This document shows, in pieces, positions 21,158 to 31,948 of a stretch of 64,000 bases of DNA. The stretch covers positions 14,939,079-15,003,078 of the forward strand of contig OZ038400.1 of assembly GCA_964036045.1 (NCBI GenBank). Direction: 5' to 3'. The stretch is from Eutreptiella sp. 'Long Island Sound 2002'. Its lineage: Eukaryota > Euglenozoa > Euglenophyceae > Eutreptiales > Eutreptiaceae. The number at the start of each line of letters is the position of its first letter. Positions within the stretch are counted from its first letter, which is position 1. A program made the translations under genes and the position numbers. The notes under the pieces are model-generated. The model saw only the letters and a list, made by a program, of their open reading frames with translations, did no database searches and was not told the DNA's origin.

Positions 21158-23067
21158 GGAGGCCCAGGACACCGCACACGCAACACAACACACCGAGCGG
21201 GCACACCGGCGAACAGGAGCCGGGAGGCCCAGGACACCGCATACGCAACAAAACACACCGAGCGGGCACACCGGTGAACAGGAGCCGGGAGGCCCAGGAC
21301 ACCACACACGCAAAACAACACACCGAGCGGGCACACCGGTGAACAGGAGCCGGGAGGCCCAGGACACCGCACACGCAACACAACACACCGAGCGGGCACA
21401 CCGGTGCACAGGAGCCAGGAGGCCCAGGACACCGCACACGCAAAACAACACACCGAGCGGGCACACCGGTGAACAGGAGCCGGGAGGCCCAGGACACCGC
21501 ACACCCAACACAACACACCGAGCGGGCGCACCGGTGAACAGGAGCCGGGAGGCCCAGGACACCGCACACCCAACACAACACACCGAGCGGGCACACCGGT
21601 GAACAGGAGCCGGGAGGCCCAGGACACCGCACACCCAACACAACACACCGAGCGGGCACACCGGTGAACAGGAGCCGGCGAGGCCCAGGACACCGCACAC
21701 GCAACACAACACACCGAGCGGGCACACCGGTGCACAGGAGCCGGGAGGCCCAGGACACCGCACACGCAAAACAACACACCGAGCGGGCACACCGGTGAAC
21801 AGGAGCCGGGGGGCCCAGGACACCGCACACGCAACACAACACACCGAGCGGGCACACCGGTGAACAGGAGCCGGGAGGCCCAGGACACCGCACACGCAAC
21901 ACAACACACCGAGCGGGCACACCGGTGAACAGGAGCCGGGAGGCCCAGGACACCGCACACACAACACAACACACCGAGCGGGCAAACCGGTGAACAGGAG
22001 CCGCGAGGCCCAGGACACCGCACACCCAACACAACACACCGAGCGGGCACACCGGTGAACAGGAGCCAGGAGACCCAGGACACCGCGCACACAACACAAC
22101 ACACCGAGCGGGCACACCGGAGAACAGGAGCCGGGAGGCCCAGGACACCGCACACGCAACACAACACACCGAGCGGGCACACCGGTGAACAGGAGCCGGG
22201 AGGCCCAGGACACCGCACACCCAACACAACACACCGAGCGGGCAGACCGGTGAACAGGAGCCAGGAGGCCCAGGACACCGCACACGCAACACCACACCCC
22301 GAGCGGGCACACCGGTGAACAGGAGCCGGGAGGCGCAGGACACCGCACACCCAACACAACACACCGAGCGGGCACACCGGTGAACAGGAGCCGGGAGACC
22401 CAGGACACCGCACACGCAACACAACACACCGAGCGGGCACACCGGTGAACAGGAGCCGGGAGGCCCAGGACACCGCACACGCAACACATCACACGGAGCG
22501 GGCACACCGGTGAACAGGAGCCAGGAGGCCCAGGACACCGCACACGCAACACAACACACCGAGCGGGCACACCGGTGAACAGGAGCCGGGAGGCCCAGGA
22601 CACCGCACACACAACACAACACACCGAGCGGGCACACCGGTGAACAGGAGCCGGGAGGCCCAGGACACCGCACACCCAACACAACACACCGAGCGGGCAT
22701 ACCGGTGAACAGGAGCCAGGAGGCCCAGGACACCGCACACGCAACACAACACCCCGAGCGGGCACACCGGTGAACAGGAGCCAGGAGGCGCAGGACACCG
22801 CACACCCAACACAACACACCGAGCGGGCACACCGGTGAACAGGAGCCGGGAGACCCAGGACACCGCACACGCAACACAACACACCTAGCGGGCGCACCGG
22901 TGAACAGGAGCCGGGAGGCCCAGGACACCGCACACGCAACACAACACACTGAGCGGGCACACCGGTGAACAGGAGCCAGGAGGCCCAGGACACCGCACAC
23001 GCAACACAACACACCGAGCGGGCACACCGGTGAACAGGAGCCGGGAGGCCCAGGACACCGCACACAC
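21158..23067 (+). repeat. 65-bp tandem array, right block, about 29 copies
   Basis: Same unit as 18045-18494. Variants (gcaaaacaac, cccaacacaac, ccaggaggcc) recur in a mixed order. Minus-strand ORFs of up to ~690 codons run through it in three frames and repeat the same Cys/Pro/Val words. They are artefacts of a repeat lacking stops. Confidence 0.95.
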
Positions 23068-23635
23068 GAAGGGCGGCCGGGGGACAGGACAGAACCAACA
23101 CCCTATGGGTCGGACACACTGGGGCGACCCAGCCGACCCACCGGGCCAGTGGCAGGAGCGGTACTCCAAGGCTGCTGGTCCGAGTTCGGCCAGGCTGCAT
23201 CGGGGACCATGGCAAACGTCACCCGGAGCCATGGATGCAACCGGTGACAGGCGAGCCGGTACACAGTCCAGGAGGGGGTCGCCTGCCAAGCGGAGCGGCC
23301 CCGCAACTCAAGCCACAAGGGTGAGGCGGTCGTACCGTAGACAAGCGGGAGCAATAACCCTTGTGGTGAGAGATACTCCACACGGCTGGGCAGCCCCCAG
23401 AGCTGCCGCCCGAAGGAGGGGGCATGTGGCCCAACTCATGGACACATGTGGGGACACCCTCCCACCTGGGACAAATGGACCGGGTGGCCGCCACAATGCC
23501 TTCCCAAGCACATGCGGGAGCGGCTCAAGAGGCACCTAACATAGGGCAGTGGGAGGAACAGGACGTCCCCTTGGTAAGACCTTCTTCCTGCACCGTCAAA
23601 GGAGGCATCCCGAGCTCCCGAAGATACCTACCTAC
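23068..23635 (+). other. Right end of the 8 kb internal block
   Basis: It holds an open plus-strand stretch to 23539, basic and Arg/Gly-rich with a GDRRAGTQSRRGSPAKR segment. It is not recognised and may be a gag-like relic. It joins the right protease duplication at 23636 through a cctacctacctac run. Confidence 0.4.
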
Positions 23636-24102
23636 CTACCCCTGAGGGGAATAATTCTAAGAAGAGGCGCTTGGCCTGGATGGCCAAGTCCCTCATGGCT
23701 GCAGGGGTGGATGTGAAATTCCCTGATGAGGAATAGGGGGGCGGCTCCGAAGAGGAGGACTTGGTTTTCTGGATCCTCGTGAAAATCGGGGATCAGGTTT
23801 TTCGAGCGGTGCTTGATACCGATGCAACACTTTCCATAGTGGCCCGGCGCCTGCTTAAGACTTTCAGGAAAACTAAGACCGTGGCCATAAGAGTAGGGGA
23901 TGGGCGTACCATCCATTCCTTTGGGGGGGGTCGATGTGACCATATGTCTGGGCGACGAAACCGTGACCCAACACTGCAGAGTGTTGGACACTGACGCCTT
24001 TGACATCGTCATTGGCACCGACTTTCTAAGAAGAAACCCCGAGGTTAAAATGCTGTCCCTACAGCATCCTTACTCTTTGCACTGCGACTTTGGCAGTGGG
24101 CT
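23636..24102 (+). repeat. 467-bp direct duplication, right copy
   Basis: Second copy of 15181-15647. This copy is continuous with the rest of pol. Confidence 0.93.
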
Positions 24103-27100
24103 ATTCTCCGTTCCTTTGGAGCTGTCAGGACGAAAAGAGTCTGGGCTGCGCTACGCAGCCAAGACGAACTATCGTACTGAAAACTACCAACTGGCCCGTC
24201 ACGTTCTTGAAAATGGACTGGCGGCCCTTCAAGTAAACCTGGATGAGATCCAGGTGGAACTGTTTGCGAGCCAACAACAGCACATCATGCAGTTGTACTG
24301 CTCGAAACAAATGAACAATGCTTTCCGTTTCTTCTGGAAAGCAATGGGCCTAGCGTATGCTAACCCTCCCTTCTCCCTGCTCGCGAAGGTTCTAACCAAA
24401 ATCGCTTATGAGGGAGGAAGGGTTGTTATGTGCACCCCTGACTGGGGTTGCTCTGGTGAACATGCTTACTGTCGCCGTATGCTAGATCGAATGACCGTGG
24501 GAAGAGTGCAACTCCCCGACGGCCCCATCTATGTGCCTGAGGACTCAGACACAGCTATGCAGGCCCCTGAGTGGGCCAGTTTCCTGTCCATCGTCGATGG
24601 ATCTCTCAATCCTGTACCCCTGTGTGACCTAGACCAGGTGCTACTAAAAGAGGTCATCGCCGAAAATCGTGGCCTGACCCTTTCTGATCTCAAAAATCGA
24701 TCTCCTGAGCACCTATCTGCCACACTTACAGGGTGTGAGTCTCCTGATGACTATCTGGAACCTGCAGCTGTAAAAGAGGATGCTGACGACCAACTGTCTG
24801 AGATCGCCAGCACTATTCCCTCCTTTGCTCCCAGCTGTGTTGACCTAAAACATAGTGCTTTCCTAGCCCAGCTGTTGCTAGAGGAGGTAGATCTAGAGTC
24901 AACCTCTGAACCCGCTTCCCCTGTTGGGAAGCCAGTGCTACACATGCAGCCTGTGCACACAGGTGAACCCGTGGCCCGGAGTACTGATGCTCTGGCGCGG
25001 CCTGCTGCTAATAACATGCCATTGTCTGAGCATGACACTCAAGAACTCCGGCGGCTGTTGTACCTGAAGGCCGAAGGTATTGAGCGCCAAGAGCGGCTGC
25101 AATACCTCAGACAGACCTGGAAATACTCCATCTGGTCTGAGGAGGACGATGAGTCCTATACGCTGCCTGATCCTGAGATACCTCTAGTGTATTCTCTACA
25201 CTATGGGCAGCAATGTCCCCCTGAGTGGGACGATGGTACTGTGCCTGCCGAAACTGCTGATCGGCATAAAAAGAAAGAACATTGAAAAAGCAACCTCCAT
25301 GCTGAGGAGGATTTCCTTCAGAAACTCGAGAGTCTTAACCTTGACCCCCGCCTGAAGAAACTGCTGATAACCTATGAGGAGGTGTTCGGCGCCGTGCCGC
25401 CTCCCCTTTCTTGTAAAAAACTGGTCCAGATGGACCTGAAATTGAAACCAGAATTTGAAAAGACGCGAGTGAGGCGTCGTCCCTATCCCGCTCCACAGGA
25501 ACAGGTCGAAGAAATCGAGCGCCAGATCCAAGAATGCATTGATGCTGGCCTCGTTGAAGAGTATAAGCACGGGGACTATCCCCATCACTGCAGTCCCTGT
25601 TTCCTTGTTGCTAAACCAGGGTCGACTGCCCTACGTCTTGTTGTAGACTATGGTGAGGTCAACAAGAAAACCCAGAACCACTCAGGGAGTATTCCTAACA
25701 TGGAAAACACCCTGGAGCGTATTGCCAAATGCAGGTATAAGACCAAAATGGACAAACGCTCTGGTTTCTGGCAGGTTGACCTAACCGCCGCAGCTCAGGA
25801 GCTGCTGGCCTTTATAACCCCTAAGGGTCGTGTCTTCAAGTGGAAGGTTATGCCTTTCGGGGTGGCGAATGCCCCAGCGCTCTTCCAGGAGCTTATGAAC
25901 AAAATTTTGTACATACTGAGGCGCAGGCCTCTAGTACAAGAGTTGATTTCTCGGGGTGCAGAAATGGAGGCTCACATCGACAACGTGAGTTCAGGTACTA
26001 ATACCAAAGAGGACCATGTCCTTCTCCTCTGTGAATTTTTCACTGTCTGTCAAGAAAACCATCTCCGAATCAAACTCGAAAAATGTGAGTTCATGAAAGA
26101 GGAGATGGAGTATCTGGGTTTTGACGTGGGGTACGGATGGTGGAAACCAGCCGCGTCTAAGATGCAGCCCCTACAGGACATGCAGATTCGCGATGACCCT
26201 AAGAAGGGTCTACACGATGTGAGGAGTTTTGTGGGCGCCTGTAATTTCTATGGGCGTCACATCCACAATTTTACTTACTCCTCTGCCCCCCCCACTGACC
26301 TGATCAAGAAAACTACTCCCTGGAGATGGACCTCCAGAGAGGAAGAGTGTTTCCAGGAGTTGAAGAAGAAGATTGCCTCCTCCAACTGCCTGGGAGTGCC
26401 CCGCCCTGAGGGCGAGATAGTCCTGATCACTGATGCCAGTGATGTAGGGGGGGGAGGTACAATCTACCAATGGCAGGAGCTTAACCCCGCTGAACTAACC
26501 CACTGCCATTATAGTACTACTGGACTGAACCGTGATGGTTCGTTGAAACATGACTATCCTACCAGTGAGTGGCGACTGGTGCCACTGGGACACTGGAATT
26601 GGAAATGGAACCAAGCGCGTTCCAACTACAGCACCTATGACCAGGAACTCCTGGCCGGTATGTTGGTGCTATCGTCACAATCCCGACTCCTGGGATCTAA
26701 CCCCATTGTCTGGCTGTGTGACCAGGAGCCTGTGAAGTCTTTTTAGAAGGGCCCACCACCTGAAAAAGCAAAGCTAAAACGGTGGTGGACTTACCTGAGC
26801 CAGTTCAGGCTGACAGTGCATCATATCCCCGGGATTAAGAATGAACTGTCTGACTATATATCGCGCAACAACTTCGATGCGCTTATTGGTGAGAGCTCTG
26901 AGGCGCTCGCCAAAGAGGCTTTCCAGCGTATGGATGTCCAGCTTGACCTGTCCATGCGCACTGCCGGAATCCTGGAGGGTTGGAGTCTAACCGACTATCA
27001 GTCAGAGTATGAAGAAATTCTCCAAACCCTCAGCACTGGTCTCGAACCCCGTGTCATTGACGGGCACCAGTGGTATAAAAACAATCAGTACCTCTTCTAC

Positions 27101-28540
27101 GAGGACCGAATTGTGGTGCCTGAGGCACGACTGGATGGGTGCCTACAGTGGTCCCATCTCAGTTCTGGTCACACTGGCGCTAATCGCTCAGTGGACTTCT
27201 TCCGTGAGTGTTTCTACTCTAGTCTAACCCTGACTGAACTGAGGTCGCGTATGCAGACCATTGTGGATGCTTGTGGCTGTCATGCCAGCAAGCAGAGCGT
27301 CAGTAGGGATAGGGGCCTGATATCCAGCCTACCCATACCCTATTGTGCTAACTCTCTTATCTACGTGGATTACATCCACGGCCTACCACGCTTTGGCGGC
27401 TATGATAGTTGCCTCGTGGTCACCTGTGGTCTATCTCGCTTCACCCGTGTGTTCCCTTGCAATAAGAAAATCACAGGTGAGCAGACTGTGAAAATGTTGG
27501 TCGAACAATGGTTCGAACCCTATGGAGCACCTAAGCAGGTGCACTCTGATGAGGATGTACGCATCCGCAGTGACACTGGGTGGTACAAACGAGTGCTAAA
27601 TGCCCTCAACGTGGAGGTAACCACAGGTGTGCCCTATACCCACACGTCCAACCCTCTCTGTGAGAGACAGAACCGTGTGGTGGAGCAAAACTTAAGGATC
27701 CTGATGAAACAGGAGCGCACCAAGGACTGGGTACGCCTAGTGCCCTGGGCAGTGCTGTCCATGAACTCACAGCGGAGCTCTTCTACGGGTTTCACCCCCC
27801 ACGAACTGTTCCATGGAGGACGACCTGCTTGGTTCTTCAAAACCCCCTTTCCTGAGGACTTCAAGAGCCCTGTGGGAGATTGGCTGGAACACCAGCAGTC
27901 TCTTGCTAACCAGGCTGGTACTAACCTGAGGCACATTCGTGACCGTGAACAGAGCTGACGGAACCGCCTACAGCGACCTGCCAGCTTCAAGGTTGGTGAC
28001 CTTGTTTTGGTACACCATTCACGCCTACCCTCCTGGCCACGTAACTGCCTACAGGACCCTTACTTTGGACCCTATCGTATCATCAGGATAGATGGATCCA
28101 GGATCCATGTCAGGTGCAGTCCACGTCTAGGTGGTGAACTGCTGTGTGCACCTAAGCAGTTGAGGCACTATCACTCCGCTGACGACTTGTCTTGGCATGA
28201 GTGGTGCCTCAGCGACAGTGAGATTGAACGTATAGACCTAGAGAACGCTGCCAGTCCAGAGGAGGCAGACGAACTGGAAGAGATGACTGCCGATGAGATG
28301 GCAGTCGATGGTTACTACGTGGTTGCAGGTATTGCTCGCCACGAGTATAAACAGGGCTGGAAATTCCTTACCCTGTGGGATGGCTATGGGTTGTCTGAGG
28401 CGACCTGGGAGCCTATGTCAGCCTTCATACAACCAGATGGGAGTATCAACCCCATCTTCCGCACTTACCTCGTTGAGAACAACGAGGGGCAGCTTCTAAC
28501 CCGTGCTGAGACTATGTCCCAGCGTAAGAAGCGAAACTAA
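23737..28540 (+). pseudogene. Element A pol: protease, Dam-like domain, RT, RNase H, integrase, chromodomain
   Basis: One long frame (after the G8 shift near 23929) runs to TAA at 28540, broken only by TGA 25283-25285, TAG 26744-26746 and TGA 27956-27958. Protease: the catalytic motif is DTDATLSIV (Gly to Asp at 23821), probably inactive. About 24255-24560: a methyltransferase-like domain with ELFAS, NPPF (24362-24373) and TPDW. RT: KMDKRSGFWQVDL and FGVANAPALFQELM are present, but the usual YxDD is HIDN (25973-25984), so the last Asp is lost. RNase H: LITDASD, then YDQELLAG. Integrase: an HLSSGH-type zinc region, then D in YVDYIHG (27368), D in VHSDEDV (27548) and E in CERQNRV (27662). Chromodomain at about 28310-28440 with GWKFLTLWDGYG and ATWEPMS. 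It is a chromovirus-like Ty3/gypsy pol, inactivated. Confidence 0.88.
24255..24560 (+). other. Dam-type adenine-methyltransferase-like domain in pol A
   Basis: Sited between protease and RT, where standard gypsy elements have only a linker. The order VELFASQQQ, FRFFWKAMG, YANPPFSLLAKVLTKI, VVMCTPDW, then LPDGPIYVPED resembles the Dam-like domain of DIRS-type elements and phage N6-adenine methyltransferases, in which (D/N/S)PP(Y/F/W) binds the target base. NPPF fits this motif. Assignment is by eye. Confidence 0.55.
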
Positions 28541-31230
28541 TATCCCTGTGTCAGTCTACTGACAGGTGCAGTGAGCACTCTTCTGCAGACGTGCCTGTGT
28601 ATGGGTGTAAGAGCAGTTGTCACAGTTGCCCCGCATTGCATCGCAGGACAGGACCGTTAGCCCCCCGTGACAACCACTCCCTGGCCGAAGGCCATTGGTT
28701 TTTCTCACAGACTACTACATACTGAGCACTGCACTGACCCTGTCTGTGCCCTGCAGACCCATGCTTATGGTTTCCAGCGTGAGCCAGGTGGCCGCTTATC
28801 ATGATTGCAGCCACCCAGCGAGTGTGTGCCTTGTTGACCATGTGTTGCATGGGTACTGCCCTAATGTAATGACCTTGGAGAGCCAACGAAGAACGGTGGC
28901 TTACTACACCAGGGGGGAATGACAAGCAAGGTGTTATGAGGCAAGGTGTGTCTTCCCTCCCTGGGGACAAGCGAGCCCACAGTTAGGACCCCTGACTGGT
29001 CCAGACCCATGGGGTTCTACCCTCCCTTACAGGGTTTACCATACCCCTAAGTGTGCTACGTATGTCTGTATGTGTCTCACTTCTCTCCCCAGCGTGGCTC
29101 CCGGAGACCGGGCTTCGCTGACGTCGGACCGAAGGTCCTAATCAGGTACTGTTACCACTCCTATGGCGCCCAATTTCTGTGCTGGCGCCTATCCTTGGGG
29201 TAAGACGGCAAAAGCCCTACCTACTAGAGGGGAGGGGTGGCCAAGTGTGCTAAGGGCATACAAAACGCCCATTTTTGCTACAGGCCAAAAGCTAACGCAC
29301 TGCCCTGCCCACGAGGAAAAGCACGCGGGACAGGAGACACCACTACACTACACTCACTAACGCCAGCACCGGCCTTCGAAGGCAGGGTGAGCACTCATCA
29401 CTTGCACTCCACTCCTGCCAGGCCTGCTGACCCTAACCCCTACACACGCTACTTGGGGCTGCTGTCCAGGAAGACTCAGGCCCTAGTGGCCCTCCTGTGA
29501 AGAGGACAAGAGAACACAGCGCTCCTAAGCAGCTGTGGCCTAACAGGGGACGCCACAACGTGTTTCCCCTGCTAGGGCTTGGAGGGAAGGGGTGCTCTCG
29601 TTGCGTGCACAGCGCAGATGTCGTTGAAGTCGAACTGCCCTCGCCAGTCCTGGCTGAGGCACAGTCATTTGATTTGTGATCAGCGCCCCTGTTTGCTGGG
29701 GCAGAAAAATGGATAGCCGCCGAAGGCAGCTGCTGCGTGCACCAATCACCCTTAACCTCTCCCACCTGTACAACAGAGGCAAATGAAGGGGCGTTTGCGG
29801 CGGAGGAACCAAGCCACACTCCCCGTATTATACGGTTCTCAGTGTGACCTATAATACACTGTCCGCAAACACGCTGAAGATTCAGCTACCCCTGTCAAGC
29901 AAGCAAGCTTTAAGAAACTCCTCGGGTTCTCTTAAAGAACGTACCGAGGAGCCTCTGGGTAACCTAAACAAGGTTTACCGTGCGCAATTTGCGTGGCCTA
30001 CCCTTTAATGCATCATGTGCACGCAGGGAAGGGAGGCTTAACCACTGACCCAACCAGGAGGTGAGCTCCTCCTGGGCTAACCTACCTTACTCACCATGCA
30101 TCGTGTGAATGCCGAATTGAAACGAATACAAAACAAGCCTAAGCGTTTTAAGCAACCCTACTTTAACGCCACGGCCGCACACAAACAAACGCTTTCTGTA
30201 CTTACCTGTGCAGAAGAAAACAAGGGTGAATTTCGGATACGGGTAAAGCGTCACAGCGTGTGGATGCCTCGATGAGGCACATGCATCGCGAGCACAGCGC
30301 ATATTCTAACCCTACGTGCGCGCTGCGCGCTCCATTCGCATCACATACCTTTCATTCCTGTTTTTACCTGTGCAGAGCACGAGAGAAGAACACCCGACCC
30401 CCCAACGAGCACAGCGTTGACAACCCTAACGTTTTGACGAAACAACCAACACGAACGCAATGCGTGAGTGTGAGGTGACACTGACATACCTGAGAGATGG
30501 GTTGTTGACCTGCTCTGTGGTGTGGGCTGAATTTGAATACTTGACTCTGAAGTTTATAAAAATTTTGATGCAACTGTGCAAAAATTTTCGTTGAAGCTTT
30601 AAAAACTACGGCTCATACCTTCTTTTGCGAAAGCCGTTTACGCTTGCGCAACCCTTTTCTTGGAGTCCGCTTCCTTTGCGCTCTGCGACTTTAAGTTATG
30701 TGTAAAAATGACGATTTCCCGCGTGGTTTCGTCGATTTTTAACGATTTCACTTGCTAAATCGCAACCCCTTCCGCTAAACCGCAGGAATCACTCCCTGCT
30801 GGTTACATTTTCTTTTTTTTCCAGCTCCTGGGGGTTTGTGTCCTCCATTGGGAGTATTGCTCCGCCCTGGCCTTTGGTCAGGACGTTTACTAAAACGCTG
30901 TTTATACAGCGATGGCCGTCCGCATTAGAGCGTTCGACTGTACCCTAGTGGGCAAGCACATGTGCTCTACCCAGGGAGTCCTGGGTTCAATTCCCACTAC
31001 CCCCAATTTTTTTCCAAAAGTTTTCTTCGCACGCCGGCGACTTTTGAGGAATGCCCCATCGAAGGGACATCATTCACGGTACATTACACTGTTTTTCAAG
31101 GGTACCTACAGTGTGATAGGCTTCTATGAAGTGATGAGGATGTTTTTGGTAAGTTTAATGCATTTTCTGAGGTAATTTTGGGAATATTTGAGCCTTTTTC
31201 CTTGGTCCTACTAGCTTGATCAACTAGTAC
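28541..31230 (+). other. Element A 3' untranslated internal region
   Basis: 2.7 kb between the pol stop and the polypurine tract. Only short overlapping ORFs are seen, none with a domain. A tRNA-like, polymerase III-like unit lies near 30911-31013. Confidence 0.6.
30911..31013 (+). ncRNA. tRNA-like / SINE-like relic with B-box
   Basis: gatggccgtccgcattagagcg resembles a D-arm/A-box region. gggttcaattccc is a good B-box and T-arm, and a T7 run follows at 31008. The 3' end cactaccccca has no matching 5' acceptor strand, so a working tRNA is unlikely. Confidence 0.3.
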
Positions 31231-31240
31231 TCCAGGGGGG
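31231..31240 (+). promoter_or_regulatory. Element A polypurine tract
   Basis: tccagggggg lies directly before the right LTR, the usual plus-strand primer position. Confidence 0.7.
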
Positions 31241-31948
31241 AGTAAGAAAAAGTCACTGCCATGTCTTTCTTGGAGGGCTTGATCCAGGCTAAGCCCCCCT
31301 TAAAACCCTTTGTTGATGCTAAGACAAAGTTAAGTGTTTTTATCTCTCTTTTGCTGCCTAAAGTACACTTTCTCAAAGTAACTAGGGTTGTGACCCTAGC
31401 CCCCCATAAAGTTCACCCCTACCACTCAACTGAGCGGAGGTACCTTCCTTCATGGAGGATATACCGAAATAAATCAGGCATTACATGCTTTAGGCCTTGG
31501 AGGTTAAGCCTAGTGGTCTCCCACCCCAAGACCCCTATACTCAATTGTTTCTACCACTTATTGTGGTCCTACTTTGTAACTGTTTCTGAATGCAGTTGCT
31601 TGGCCAAGTCATTTTCTGTGTGATCCTGACATCTATGCCCCTCAGTCCTAACCAGCACCATTTCACCCAAAAGAGTGCACATGAAGTGCCTAATGCAACC
31701 TCTGAGGCAAGAGTCAGACCAATTTTCATATAAAATCTTTTGTATTATCCATTTGTGATTGAATCTATGTGTATAAACCTGCTTTGTCTATCTGCAGCCC
31801 TTCTGTGTTACACAGGATTCCAAAACCAATCATTGATTCGATCCACATCCTCTTATTGCTCTACTTGCTGCTTTGGTTTGGGTTTTCAACTACAAAACCT
31901 GCAGGACATCATCAAAATATCTAGGGCATAAAGCAAGGACATCTTTCT
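31241..31948 (+). repeat. Element A 3' LTR (708 bp)
   Basis: Partner of 12289-12996. It starts AGTAAGAAAAAGTC and ends GACATCTTTCT, and is followed by CCTTG, the second target copy. Confidence 0.92.

Larger units (their letters stand above)
12289..31948 (+). mobile_element. Element A: nested Ty3/gypsy chromovirus-like retrotransposon, 19.66 kb
   Basis: Paired 708-bp LTRs, an iMet-type primer site, gag, pol with chromodomain, a polypurine tract and a 5-bp target duplication. It sits inside a MULE transposase gene. About 8 kb of its length is the extra block between the two protease copies. Confidence 0.92.

Noticed and set aside
20985-23215. Minus-strand Cys/Pro/Val-rich ORFs of ~690 codons
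   Set aside because: They lie on a 65-bp array lacking stops. The period is not a multiple of three, so all frames repeat the same words. No start context or domain.
13078-28540. A full nuclear code change (UAG as sense)
   Set aside because: UGA and UAA also interrupt frames, frameshifts are present, and the SET-domain frame ends in UAG. Pseudogene decay is sufficient without more data.
30911-31013. A functional tRNA gene
   Set aside because: The acceptor stem cannot be paired and the anticodon arm is unclear. Kept only as a tRNA-like relic.
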